DNA from: Ailurus styani
Taxonomy: Eukaryota; Chordata; Mammalia; Carnivora; Ailuridae
NCBI GenBank assembly: GCA_002007465.1
Contig: LNAC01000768.1
Span: forward strand, 805,983-869,982
DNA length: 64,000 nt
Direction of reading: 5' to 3'
The position numbers and the translations under genes are program-made. The notes under the pieces were generated by a model. The model was not told the DNA's origin. It worked only from the letters and a program-made list of their open reading frames with translations, and made no database searches. Positions 11,626 through 22,819 of this stretch are shown piece by piece; position 1 is the first letter of the stretch, and every line of letters begins with the position of its first letter.

Positions 11626-11810
11626 GGGAGCCTGGGTGGCTCAGTGAGTTAAAGCCTCTGCCTTCGGCTCTGGTCATGATCTCAGGGTCCTGGGATCGAG
11701 GCCCGCATCGGGCTCCCTGCTCTGTGGGGAGCCTCCTTCCTCCTGTCTGCCTGCCTACTTGTAATCTCTCTCTCTCGTCAAATAAATAAATAAAATTAAA
11801 ATAAATAAAT
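11626..11810 (+). mobile_element. CAN-SINE (mustelid type)
   Basis: Full copy with a perfect 15-bp TSD AAAAAGAAGAGTCCC at 11611-11625 and 11811-11825. The body is a little short, having lost one pyrimidine segment. Confidence 0.95.
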
Positions 11811-11889
11811 AAAAAGAAGAGTCCCTTACATAAGTGATCAGGGTCACACATCACTATTAGTAAGACATGTGCATACCATATGCCTCCTG

Positions 11890-12310
11890 GAAAGAGGCAA
11901 TGAGAAGGGCAGCTTAGTGGTGTTCTTATCCAAAATGCATAACCTCAGTCTAACCACGACAGAACATCAAACAGATTGGTGGACATCTGAAAAAGTCATG
12001 AAGCACAAAAGAAAAAACTGAAAAAATGATCACAGATTGTAGGAGATGAGTCATGACAACTAAATGCAACAAAGTATCATGGATTGGGGTCCTAGAATAG
12101 AGAAAGGACATTGGAAACACAGGTAAACCCTCGGAACAGTGTATAATTTCCTTAATAATATTGTACCAATATTAATATCTAAATTTCTATAAATGCACCA
12201 TGGTAGTGTAAGGTGTCAAAGATTAGACGATGCTAGGTGAAGGATATGTAGGACTTCTCTGTATTATCTATGCAACTCTTCTGTAAATACAAAAGTATTT
12301 CAAAATAAGA
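11890..12310 (+). repeat. Ancient LINE-type 3' end (same family as 48400-48910)
   Basis: TGACAACTAAATGCAACAAA, ATCATGGATTGGGGTCCTAG, GAGAAAGGACATTGGAAACA, ATATTGTACCAATATTAATA and TTTCAAAATAAGAGTC follow the order of a widespread mammalian LINE 3' end. I believe this is an L1M/HAL1-type UTR, but the family name needs a repeat search. Confidence 0.55.
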
Positions 12311-13102
12311 GTCTAAAGTTTTTTCTTTCTGCAAAGGTATTATAATATGTAGCTCGTTAAATGTCCCTATTACTGATGATTGCTTGGAAGAGATCAAAGT
12401 CCAATCCATGTTGTGTGTACTACTGTATCACAGTACCGTTACTTATATCATTTCCCAATTCTAAGGATGCCTATTGGAGAAAATGACGAATTAAGGTTCT
12501 TCAAACCTACTTCTGGTTAGCCATGAGTAAGTCATAGAAGTTCCAGTTTTATTATGGTTATGACCTAATTTTTCTAAAATTATTTTACCCAGGTTAACCT
12601 TCTGCTATCTGAATGAAGATCATTCCCTATCTCACACTTGTGGCCAAAGTTAGACATGTATGTATTCTAACACTGAAGGGAAAACCCTGTGGAGCGTAAT
12701 AGACCGGTTCATCTAATTCGTTTCATGTTTTATGACACTATATAGCATCCAGCCAGAAGAAGCAGTTGAACTTCAGCACATTGAAGAATAACATTGTTGT
12801 GAATGTTTGTTCAGATAAACTTATGAGACACCTTGCACTCTCAACTCTGAAAATGTATAATGCATTATCATTTGTAGACTTGTGAAGTGTTCAAATCAGC
12901 TGACCCTGATATCCCACATCTTGGCATACAAAAATAGTAATAGCAAACCAATTATAAGCTATTCAAAAAGAAGTCATCACAACCTTGCCAGTAAGTGAAA
13001 AATACTGAAACAGTCCACACATCCAAAGGAAGAGGAATGGTTTAGTTAACTAGGTATAGATACATAATTAAATAACATGTAAACATTTAAAAACACGAAT
13101 TA
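12311..13102. other. No gene recognised
   Basis: Unique AT-rich DNA. 12960-13100 has faint similarity to L1 ORF2/3'UTR text (CACATCCAAAGGAAGAGGAA) that I cannot confirm. Confidence 0.4.
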
Positions 13103-13300
13103 GGGGCACCTAAGTAAAGCAGGCAGTTAAGCATCTGACTTCTGGTTTCGGCTTGTCATGATCTTAGGGTTGTGAAACTGAGCCCCATGTGGGGCTCCAG
13201 ATCAGCACAGAGTCTGCTTAAGATTCTCTCTCTTCTGACCCTCCCCCTCCTCACACACACTCTCTCTCTCTTTCTTGAAAATGAAGAAATCTAAAAAAAA
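13103..13300 (+). mobile_element. Old, diverged CAN-SINE
   Basis: GGGGCACCTAAGTAAAGCAGG through GTCATGATCTTAGGGTTGTG, AGCCCCATGTGGGGCTCC and a pyrimidine tract to TCTTGAAAATGAAG. It has many substitutions and a decayed tail, so it is older than most other copies here. Confidence 0.8.
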
Positions 13301-14226
13301 TTGAATATAGACTATAATTTTCTTATATTTCTGATATGAAAAATAAAAAGATACAAATTAAGATTAAATTACTCCCTCAACTCTCAGGAATTACAAAATA
13401 AAAGTTAAATCAAAATTAAGAAAGTGTAAGTAAAGAACAGCCTTGCTACCACTATATTTTGATATAAAACTGAATTCACAAAGATTGGCTACCATTGTTG
13501 CAAAAATGTGCTAATTTTGAGCTCAACTTGAAAAATTGCCATAAGTCCACATATAAAACATTTTTTATACTTTAATTCTAAATATGAAAAAATTTCGATG
13601 TTAGATTTATTTCTACTCTCTATATATTGTCATTATGAAAAATAATCTTCCTACATCATTCAGATACATTGAATAAACATAAATATGTTTACTTACTATA
13701 TAGGCAACAAATAGTTATCTATATACAAGGAAAGGATGAAATTTCTGATTTAGGTCTATCCAAACATAAACCAATCTAATTTATTATTAGATCTTTAAAG
13801 TTATCTTTTTTTTTTTTTCTGCCTGGATTCTGGGCAAAGTGCACATTGTTTAATTCTAACTCTCTCCCCAAAATAAATCACTTTATTTTGTTCTCTGTCA
13901 TTACCTATAGATCAGCTTACTTTAGAGGACTTTGTCTGAGAAACTCTGGTTAAGGTGAAGATAATTTGTTACCATGGAACCACAGAAGTAAAAATAGGAC
14001 CTGATGAGCTGATGCACTTACCCATCAACTCAAAGAGAAATATTTCAAACAAAGTAGCATTAGAGTCAGGGATTGCACTTCATTATTTAAATCCCATTAG
14101 TTGGAAGATAGTTGTGCTTCTCAAACGATTATGCAGCTAAAAGTTTAGATAAAATAAAATAAAATATAGAACTCCTGCTAATCTACATGATACTACAACC
14201 TCAGAAGTTTCAGCAATGGTATACTT
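13301..14226. other. No gene recognised
   Basis: AT-rich unique DNA, with a T run at about 13807-13819. The open frame at 13955-14140 has no domain and no coding context. Confidence 0.5.
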
Positions 14227-14239
14227 AGGAAAACATCCA

Positions 14240-14438
14240 GGGCACCAGTGGCTCAGTGGGTTAAAGCCTCTGCCTTCGGCTCAGGTCATGATCTCAGGGT
14301 CCTGGGATCAAGGCCCTCCTCGGGCTCTCTGCTGGGCAGGGAGCCTGCTTCCTCTCTGCCTGCCTCTCTGCATACTTGTGATCTCTCTCTCTCTCTCTGT
14401 GTCAAATAAATAAATAAATAAATCTTTAAAAAAAAAAA
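14240..14438 (+). mobile_element. CAN-SINE (mustelid type)
   Basis: GGGCACCAGTGGCTCAGTGG head, lacking the CTGGGT step, then a normal body and tail. Perfect 13-bp TSD AGGAAAACATCCA at 14227-14239 and 14439-14451. Confidence 0.95.
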
Positions 14439-14471
14439 AGGAAAACATCCACACTCACATACCATCCCTTT

Positions 14472-14517
14472 AAAATATTTACAATTTATAAAAATAAATA
14501 AAAATATTTACAATTTA
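14472..14517 (+). repeat. 17-bp direct repeat around a 12-bp A-rich insert
   Basis: AAAATATTTACAATTTA occurs at 14472-14488 and 14501-14517 without mismatch. Between them lie 12 bases, TAAAAATAAATA. The bases before copy one (CTTT/AAAA) fit the L1 endonuclease target. This looks like a tail-only retro-insertion; slippage in AT-rich DNA is the alternative. Confidence 0.6.
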
Positions 14518-14959
14518 ATAATTGTTTATTAAAAACTTCACAAATATTACTAAAATATTTAAATTTAACATTGAATTGTTCACTAGATACAGTTTCGATT
14601 TACTTTTCCATAAGAGTGACTGTTGCACCATAGAATATTGTATGATTTTTAGGGTTTAGTAAATCATGGATGATTTTAATGACTTATTTAAATACATTTA
14701 CATATAACTTAAGGAAAATTTCACAAAAATCTATAATACACTATTAGTCTTTTGAAATTAAAGTACCATTAAACTTTGCACCTATTCACTACTGTACATT
14801 AGGTAGTAAACTAATTAGGATCCATTTATTAATCACCAATTTATATCAATAGGGACAAGTAGAAAAATAACATAAAAAACTATTAAATAGCATCTTATGA
14901 GAAAAATTTATTTTCATATATAAATATTAATGTACCCAGGAATGAAATATCCTATTCTT

Positions 14960-15148
14960 GGGGCACCTGGGTAGCTCAGTGGGTTGGGCCACTGCCTTTG
15001 GCTTGGGTCATGAACTAGGATCCAGCCCCATGTCAGGCTCTCTGCTCAGCGGAGAGCCTGCTTCCCCCTCTCTCTCTGCCTGCCTCTCTGCCTACTTGTG
15101 ATCTCTCTCTGTGTCAAATAAATAAATAAAATCTTTAAAAAAAAAAGA
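14960..15148 (+). mobile_element. CAN-SINE (mustelid type)
   Basis: GGGGCACCTGGGTAGCTCAGT head, with a shortened middle (TCATGAACTAGGATCCAGCC), then normal body and tail. The flanks GAAATATCCTA and GAAATGTCCTC form an imperfect TSD. Confidence 0.93.
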
Positions 15149-15163
15149 AAGAAATGTCCTCTT

Positions 15164-15205
15164 TTTTTATTATTATTATTATTATTATTTGCCCCAGGGG
15201 TACAG
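15164..15205 (-). mobile_element. Minimal L1 3' end with (AAT)n tail, antisense
   Basis: Only about 16 bases of L1 3' sequence (plus strand TTTGCCCCAGGGGTACAG) remain, attached to a (TTA)n tail. TGTCCTCTT flanks it at 15155-15163 and 15206-15214. The CCCC(T)GGGG(C) end matches the carnivore L1 3' end also seen at 31158-31215. Confidence 0.7.
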
Positions 15206-15214
15206 TGTCCTCTT

Positions 15215-16680
15215 ATTTTAAAAAAAAGGGAAATTTCCTAGGTTTTTTGTCACAATTTTCTCTGTCATTTGTAATTCCTTAATCAGTTTTGTATTCTATT
15301 TATGTTTTGTCTTCAGTTTTCATTTTTCCACTCATAATGGTATTTGAATCTTTTTTTTTTAACTTCAGAGCTGAAAATTTAAAATTACACTGGTGAAAAA
15401 AAGTGTCCTGAGGAATTAATCAAAGTTATAGATAAAAAATTAAACATATTAGGTATTTTAGAAATGGTGGAGACTTTTAGTTAAGCTTAAAAAATATTTT
15501 TAAATCCTTTGACCTTTGATTTTACACCTGATTTTAGCAATAATTGCCAATGATGTTTATTTTATTCTTTATTTCAATATAATCACCTAAGTAGTGGGAG
15601 GTCCCATTAGTTTCTTTTATTTGCATTTTTTTAAACATCTGTTACTTAATCTTTTCAAGTATTAGCAGTGTCTTAAACATTATTGTGCATTTCTTCTGTC
15701 CCCGTGCTATCATTCTGCCCTGTGAACTGTAAAAAATTCCTCAAAATACGTTTTCCACCGAAGTAACTAACAAATGGCTCACTGTCATGGAATGCAAAGG
15801 GCCTATGTGAGTTATCCAGCTGCTACACTACATGGGATAAAAGTAAACATCCTTGATTTCCGTAATGGGTATAATGGTTATTTTTCCATAAATATTTCGA
15901 TATCTTTTTAACGATGAAAATGGGGACACACATTTTGAAATAGATAGCATTTACAATGGATAGCCTAAAATTTGGGAAACTAGGGAGCTAAGAAGAATGT
16001 TATTGATTTGTCATGAAATAATAACTTAATAAGTTCTGTCAGGTCTATAGATAACAGCTTTAGTAAATCTATTAGTTTTTTACTTCTCAAGTAAAAAGAT
16101 CCTAGCATTATTTGATATTTAAACTTCTGATACTTAAGTTTCTACTTTTTTGTATTACCTTGGGAAATTGTGGAGTAAATGGGAAAAAATTCTACTCATC
16201 AAAGGATAAAGGAAAATTAAAATGTAGAGAGAAAATGAGGAGTTTGGGAGAAAGTAGGTAAGAAAAAGATTGCAGGGAAAAAAGATATGGAAAAGAGTAG
16301 AAAAGTAGAGATCATATGGCACACAAGACAGGATATACAATTGCTTTTTGCCAGAACAACCTCTGATTACTGCACTCATTCATGAAATTGAAGCAATGCC
16401 ATCACCATCACACTGAATTAGATTAATTACCATCTACAGAGCAACACCTTCCGTTCTTTCATAAGAAATCACCATGAATTTGGGCCACTTGTCTGTATAT
16501 CAGAATTACTTGGATATTTCAAAATTTACCACTTAAAATTTTTTAATTAATAAAATGAAAAAGTTTAGCAAAATATATGGATTTTTAATATTCTGACACC
16601 ATAATTAGATCCTTAAAATGACTGTGTATATGTATGTACACACACATCCATCTGTATTTAAACATATCTGAAGTTATAAC
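15215..16680. other. No gene recognised
   Basis: AT-rich unique DNA. The minus-strand open frame at 16155-16379 falls in an A/G-rich stretch and has no domain. Confidence 0.55.
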
Positions 16681-16690
16681 ATATCTGTAC

Positions 16691-16886
16691 CTTTTTTTTT
16701 TTTAAGATTTTTATTTTATTTGAGAGAGAGAGAGATCACAAGTAGGCAGAGAGGGAGGCAGAGAGAGAGGAGGAAGCAGGCTCCCCACTGAGCAAGGAGC
16801 CCAATTTGGGCCTCAATCCCAGGACCCTGAGATCATGACCTGAGCTGAAGGCAGAGGCTTTAACCCACTGAGCCACCCAGGCACCC
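16691..16886 (-). mobile_element. CAN-SINE (mustelid type), antisense
   Basis: Complete reversed copy with TSD ATATCTGTAC at 16681-16690 and 16887-16896. Confidence 0.95.
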
Positions 16887-16948
16887 ATATCTGTACTTTT
16901 AACAGGATCCATAAGTGATCCTTCCGCAACAAGATCACAAAACATTTT

Positions 16949-17142
16949 TTTTTAAGATTTTATTTATTTATTTCACAGAGGGAGAGAGATCACAAGGAGG
17001 CAGAGAGGCAGGCAGAGAGGGGGGCGGGGAAGCAGGCTCCTCGCTGAGCAGGGAGCCCGATGCGGGCCTCGATCCCAGGACCCTGAGATCCTGACCTGAG
17101 CCGAAAGCAGAGGCTTTAACCCACTGAGCCATCCAGGTGCCC
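16949..17142 (-). mobile_element. CAN-SINE (mustelid type), antisense
   Basis: Complete reversed copy with TSD ACAAAACATTTT at 16937-16948 and 17143-17154. It lies 62 bases from the preceding antisense copy, but each has its own TSD, so the two insertions were independent. Confidence 0.95.
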
Positions 17143-17160
17143 ACAAAACATTTTCTTTAT

Positions 17161-17312
17161 GTACTTAACACAGGCATGCTATGGGAAATGTTGATTTATT
17201 TTATGTAAGAACATAACCAATCTGTAGAACTAGACACTTTCCTGTGCTAAGATATCATTACATAAATCTCATTGAATCTATCTTGTGTAACAGGTAATTC
17301 TGGGCCCACTGT
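17161..17312 (+). repeat. Local dispersed duplication, copy A
   Basis: About 100-150 bases resemble 19010-19137. The best core is 17210-17279 against 19047-19116, with TCTGTAGAACTAGACA in common and roughly three quarters identity by eye. It is not a repeat I recognise. Confidence 0.6.
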
Positions 17313-17588
17313 GAACTTTTATCCATGTGGGTAAGAATCTATTTGCTCCTTCATTTTTCCAAGCTGTAACTATTTCCTTTATAATTTGAAAGGTAGGGCT
17401 TTGATGGTATTTTACTTCTATAATTCAACTCTCTGAGGGTATTATATAGGGAACTGGGAAAATGAAGTTATAACCTGGGAATATGTGTGTGTGAATTTAT
17501 TTCGGTACCTTGTGCCAAGTGTACTATGTAAATATCAGTTTGTTCCCTGCTTTTGGGTGAGCAAATCACTTTGATTAGAAGTCAGGTT
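17313..17588. other. No feature recognised
   Basis: Unique DNA between duplication copy A and the next SINE. Confidence 0.5.
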
Positions 17589-17602
17589 AAAATAAATCCT
17601 TC

Positions 17603-17798
17603 TTAGGGCGTCTGGGTGGCTCAGTGGGTGAAAGCCTCTGCCTTCGGCTCAGGTCATGATCCCAGGGCCCTGGAATCGAACCCCTGAGATCGAGAGGAGG
17701 ATCGAGTCCTCCTCTCTCTCTGCCCGCCTCTCTGCCTAATTGCAATCTCTCTCTCTCTGTCAAATAAATAAAATCTTTTTTAAAAATAAATAAAAATA
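17603..17798 (+). mobile_element. CAN-SINE with an internal inverted repeat
   Basis: Full head and tail, TSD AATAAATCCTTC (17591-17602 and 17799-17810). The middle is replaced by an unusual block, 17692-17716, with 10-base arms (GAGAGGAGGA and its complement) around TCGAG. Confidence 0.92.
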
Positions 17799-17810
17799 AA
17801 TAAATCCTTC

Positions 17811-19009
17811 AACTCCTAGGTGTTTTTTTTTCCCTTCCAGGTCAATGCTTATTTTTCTGTAGATACTCAACTCTGCTCTGCAGCTGCCAAACAAACCTGC
17901 CTCCAGGTATCATCTCTCCTAATTAAGAAGTTGAGTCAGAGAAAAAAAAAAAAAAAAGAGGCCCCTCCCCACCAGTTTCTCCTCCAGCCTCTTCACTCCT
18001 GATGATCCCCTTAGTAAATCCTTCAAGGTGCAATCCAGGGAATCTTGTAAAATATCTTCCATTCCATTACTAAAGCTGATAGTACATTCATGAGGGAAAT
18101 CCATGGAGAATGTGCTGCCTTTATCTCATTTGTTCAAACTACATTTTATTTTGTGAATATTGTGCAGAGTCTGTTCAATGGTGATTAGGTCATTCTGTAG
18201 TGGAAGTTTAAAAGCAGTTTTCTTTGATAGATGCACAAGCACTTCCTCTGCCATTTGGCTCAAAAGCTTGCTCTACCATTAAAGAAGATTCTAACATTAA
18301 AGAAGATTTGATGTCTGTTCAGTCTGCACTACTTGGATTAAATTATTCTGTGTTTCTGTTCTGTTTTACATATGGTTGTACACAAGACTCCATACGCACA
18401 GAAGTAACCAGCATGATTAAACAAGCCACACAACATGAGCACAAGTAAAACGAGGCAAATGGCAGAGAACTGTCCTGAGAGTTATAAAGAATCTAGACCA
18501 AAAATATCCATCTAAATGTTACATTACTACTGTTATAGACAATAGAGACAAAAATGGAGTTCACGGGCAGTTCCGTACTACATTAAATACAAGGGCTTTT
18601 CAGATTTTGAAAAGTTTATGAGAAATTACAAATTGGAAAAAGGTACAAGATTTTCTTCTACTCCACAACTTTGAAAAATAGTTAATATTTCTTTCATGAG
18701 AAAATGCCCCTAGAAATATTATGTCGATTAATGAGATTCTTAAAATCATTTGGAACCTCGGTTTAGAGACACTGTCATAGTATAGTACTTTCCAGAATGT
18801 TCAACACTCTTAACAATGAGAACCCTAGGCACAAAGTATTAAAGAGTTTTTGAAATTTTCTTATTAGTCAAAAGTATTTTTAAGTGCATTAGGCTGTTTC
18901 TCCAGGAATTTCGGAAATACGTTTTAAGCTTTATCTGAGTTGCGTATATTTAAAAGTAAGGAAATACCTATGAATTCTTACTTAGTAAGGAAAGAACACA
19001 TGAATATTC
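17811..19009. other. Unique DNA with one exon-like segment (17841-17906)
   Basis: A strong polypyrimidine tract ending CAG at 17840 precedes 66 bases open in one frame and a CAG/GTATCA site at 17906. No recognised protein results. A 16-base A run follows at about 17942. A short 18-base tandem (CATTAAAGAAGATTCTAA) lies at about 18277-18312. No gene was recognised. Confidence 0.35.
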
Positions 19010-19137
19010 TCATTTAACGTAGGTATGACATTTGAAAAACATGGTTAATATGACCAGTCTGTAGAACTAGACAAGTTTCTGCATTAATGTAGCATTACAG
19101 TAACCTCGATGAATCTTTTACTGTAAATAATTCTGAT
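19010..19137 (+). repeat. Local dispersed duplication, copy B
   Basis: Partner of 17161-17312, same orientation, about 1.84 kb apart. The SINE beside copy A is absent here, so the duplication appears older than that SINE. Confidence 0.6.
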
Positions 19138-19601
19138 AAAATAAATTTGACACATGCTTTAAACGACTGAAGAAGCAAATCTGACTTAATCATTTTGGGC
19201 AATATATAAAGTAGAACTCAGAACTACCAGATTTCAACATTAGGCAAAAACAGAGAAAGTTCTGGAATAAGTGTGCATCTATCTGGTCAAGCTATATTCA
19301 GTATTTTCTCACTGCTACCTTTCTATACTTCAAAGAATCCTTCTTCTTAGATATCTGGGGTCAACTAGACCATTTGTAAGATGCTGTCATGTATTTAAAA
19401 ACTATCAACAGAAACTCCCAATTAAAATTTATCTTTCTTCTGCTTCATTTCCTGGGAATTTTTTCTAACATAATTTTAACTAACTTAATTTATATTCAAA
19501 ATTTAACTAATTTACCTTAACAACTCTTGCTCAGCTATTTCTTTTCTTCCAAACATCACTACATGCCCAAAATATTTTTGTTTTATATAGCTTATGATTA
19601 A
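19138..19601. other. No gene recognised
   Basis: AT-rich unique DNA. The open frame at 19271-19468 has no domain. Confidence 0.5.
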
Positions 19602-19619
19602 AGATATAAGGCACATTTA

Positions 19620-19802
19620 GGGACGCCTGGGTGGTTCAGTCAGTTAAGCATCTGGCTTCGGCTCAGATCATGATCCCAGGACCCTGGGATCCAGAAGCAC
19701 TGGGCTCTCTGCTCAGCTGGGAGTCTCCTTCTCCCTCTGTCCCTCCTCCCACTTTTCTCTCAATCTCTCTGTCTCTCAAATAAATAAAATCCTTAAAAAA
19801 AT
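19620..19802 (+). mobile_element. CAN-SINE (older type)
   Basis: GGGACGCCTGGGTGGTTCAGT head and body with CCCTCCTCCCACTTTTCTCTC. Perfect 18-bp TSD AGATATAAGGCACATTTA at 19602-19619 and 19803-19820, unusually well kept for a diverged copy. Confidence 0.95.
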
Positions 19803-19820
19803 AGATATAAGGCACATTTA

Positions 19821-20335
19821 CAACACATGCACTACCCAACAAAACCAGTAAGTGTCCCAAAGAGCTGTGAATGTCGCCTTCAGGCTGAGATGATGTTAAA
19901 AGGCTTCTGGAAAAATACAGATGGAGAAAAGAACACTTTAGGTAATAATAATTTCTTAAAAAGACAGGGTAGTGGTAGTTAAATATCTCTTCAGTCACAG
20001 AATGTAGTAGTACAGTTTGGAGACAGTGGACTTGTTTAATAAAAGGGTTGTAAACAAGGCAAGAATGTACATATGGAAAGAGAACTTACTAGAAAGCATC
20101 CTGAGTGGGACAGTGAGGATGACACCACTAAAGACTTTGTTAAAAAAAAATAATAATAAAGTTTTTATTTTTGTTGTTTGCTTTTGTTTTTAATTGATGA
20201 CTCATTATGTAAGCTTTCATGCAGAGATTTTATTTTATTACTAGCTTGGCTCACTCAAAACCAGAATTTCAATGACAATAGAACTAATGCCCCCAAAAGA
20301 GTGGTATTTCCCTAATTTTTCCTGTTCATTTTAAA
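19821..20335. other. No gene recognised
   Basis: Unique AT-rich DNA with a small A/T low-complexity patch around 20142-20190. Confidence 0.5.
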
Positions 20336-20796
20336 ATAACTTTTGATTGAAATACATTTCAACATGGGTATCAAAAAGATCCAAAATGCTTGAATGTACA
20401 ACTGAATGAATGTTACTCAAGTAAACATCTGTGTAATCACAGCACAGGTGACAGAAACAGAACATTTCCAACACCCAGTACTCTGCTTATTCTCCTTTAG
20501 TTATTGTATACCCTATAAAGGTGACTGGTATCATGACTTCTATCATGACAGATTATTTTTACCTGTTTATGAACATTACATAAATGTAATCATATATTGT
20601 GTACTACTTAGCATCTGTTAAGTAGGCTTGTAATATTCATGGCACGAGTAGCAAAATTTCTTTCTTATTTGATGTATAATGTCCCATAGTCCACACTAAG
20701 AAAGAGACCACAATACAGTGATCCATTTTACTGTTTGTGGTTACTTCAGCTGTCTCCTGTTTTTGGCTACCGTGAATAGTATAGAAACAAACAGTC
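20336..20796 (-). mobile_element. Old L1 3' end, antisense
   Basis: GTGACAGAAACAGAACATTTCC, GACTGGTATCATGACTTCTA, CCATTTTACTGTTTGTGG and TTTTTGGCTACCGTGAATAG follow the order of a reversed ancient L1 3'UTR. An MLT1-type LTR interrupts the L1 text after this point and L1 ORF2 text follows it. Confidence 0.65.
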
Positions 20797-21180
20797 TACT
20801 ATGGACTGAATTGTGTCTCCCCAAAATTCATATGTTGATGTCCCAATTCCCAAATTTGACTCTGTTTGGGTATAGGACCTTTAAGGAGGCAATTAAAGTT
20901 AAATAAAACCGAGTCAGACTACAATCCCATGGGGTTGATGTCCTCATAAAAAGAGAAAGACATCTTTCTCTCTGCCTCTGTGCCAACCCAGAGGAAATGC
21001 CTTATGATGACACACCAAAAAGGTGGTCATTGACACAGCAGAAAGAAAGGCTTCACCAGAAACCAGCCCTGGTACTTTGATCTTGGACCCTGGCCTCCAG
21101 ACAGTGAGAAAATAAATATCTGTCAATTAAGCCACCCATTCTGTAGTATTTAGTTATGGTATCCCAAGCAGACTAATAAA
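20797..21180 (+). mobile_element. MLT1/MaLR-type solo LTR, sense
   Basis: TATGGACTGAATTGTGTCTC, CCCCAAAATTCATATGTTG at the 5' end and GACAGTGAGAAAATAAATAT, TTAAGCCACCCATTCTGTAG, AGCAGACTAATAAA at the 3' end are classic MaLR LTR strings. Length (about 380 bases) suits a near-complete solo LTR. It sits inside antisense L1. Confidence 0.85.
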
Positions 21181-21229
21181 TTCTCATACATAAATATCAC
21201 AAAATTCTTGCATTCATTTTAATATACAG

Positions 21230-21690
21230 GTTTTGCACATTTCTCATTAGCTTTATTCCTAGGTAAATAAAGTTATCTATAACTACTAAAATGCATTGAT
21301 CCTTAAATTTCACTTCTGAATTTTCACTGTCAATATATAAAAACATATTTAAATTTTTAATTGGCCTGGCATACAATTCCTTGGAAATTTACTTTTTTAA
21401 CTGTAAGAGTTTATTTCTAGATTATCTTGGATTTTCTACATATACTTTAAGTCATTTCCAAATAAGGAGCATTTCATTTCTTCTTTTCCAATTCTTATAA
21501 TTTGCATTTTCTTGCCTTATTACACAAGTCAGAATTTATAGTAATATAATAAACAGGAGTAGTGACAGTAAACACACTTGTCTTATTTCCATCTTAAGAT
21601 AAACACTTTCAATCTTTCGCTGTTAAGCATGATGCTTAGTGGAGATATTTTAGAAATACTCTTTAACAAATGAAGGTCCTTTGCCATGTC
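21230..21690 (-). mobile_element. Old L1 ORF2 reverse-transcriptase region, antisense
   Basis: GGATTTTCTACATATACTTT, ATTTCTTCTTTTCCAATTCT, TTTGCATTTTCTTGCCTTAT and GTTAAGCATGATGCTTAGTG match reversed L1 ORF2 around the RT core. Decayed, with no open frame. Confidence 0.7.
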
Positions 21691-22578
21691 TACTAAGACT
21701 AATTGGAACTCAGAAAGATAAAATGAAACCCAAGTTAGTCTCTCCCCCTATCTAAGCTTCCAACTTCCAAGATCTGAGTGACCTGCAGAAGAAAATGGTC
21801 CCCTTCAAATGACCCAGTAGTCAGGGAAGCAGTTAATAGTGACCTAGACAAGGCTGGTGAATGTGCTACCATGTACCAACAATGTGATCCAGCTGACTGA
21901 TGAGAGCATGGGTGAGCTGCAATAGTGTGTGACCTTACTCTGACTCCCAAGCATAACAACAGCAGCTGTTTAAATTTTCACCTTCCAAATACTGTGCAAA
22001 TTTCTCTTGTAGCCAGTCCTAGACAAGCAACACATGAGGAAGGAAAACAAATCCAACTTAGCATCCATACATACACAGCTATCCATATATAACTTCCAAA
22101 TAAAGAAAAAGCAAAAGCCTGATTCCACATAACATCACAGTATTACAAGTAACATAACTGAAAACAGTCTAACTGTGAACCTTAGCCTTACTCCTAAGCA
22201 TCTTTCTCCTTGAAGTAGCAAACATCAGGGTAGAGTAGGTAGAAAGAATGGGGGTCTGAAGGGAGAGAACCATTTCATGCCAGTAAACAAGGCATTTTTA
22301 TTTCTGTTGTCAGAAGTTGTCCACACAGCTCAGTAAAACCAACTTACCGTATTTTTAATTCACCAAAAGCTTTATATCTTCATTCCTAAAACCATATATT
22401 TTAGCTTTGGGGCCCTCTGGATTCAACTGCTATAGCCACATTGTTCTTAATCTGGGGTTGCAGGGCTGGCTTCCCCTCTAATTAACAGAGCTCCTCCCTC
22501 CTGCCTAAAGAGAGTGAGTAAGACTCAAAACGGCATTTGGGCAACTTTCCAATCCTACTTCTCACTGTTCATCCTTTA
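21691..22578. other. Old sequence of uncertain class, possibly ERVL-MaLR internal
   Basis: Moderately GC-richer than the flanks. Some phrases resemble reversed MaLR internal DNA as I remember it, but nothing is decisive. The minus-strand open frame at 21735-21959 has no recognised domain. Confidence 0.25.
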
Positions 22579-22591
22579 AACATTCATTACA

Positions 22592-22806
22592 TGGGTGCCT
22601 GGGTGGCTCAGTTGGTTAAGCCTCTGCCTTCGGCTCGGGTCATGATCTCGGGGTCCTGGGATCAGGTCCCGCATCGGGCTCTCTGCTCGGCGGAGAGCCT
22701 GCTTCTCCCTACACTCTCTGCCTGCCTCTCTGCCTACTTGTGGTCTCGCTCTCCCTCTGTCAAACAAATAAATAAAATCTTTAAAAACAAAATTAAAAAA
22801 AATATT
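22592..22806 (+). mobile_element. CAN-SINE (mustelid type)
   Basis: Full copy with TSD AACATTCATTACA at 22579-22591 and 22807-22819. Confidence 0.95.
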
Positions 22807-22819
22807 AACATTCATTACA

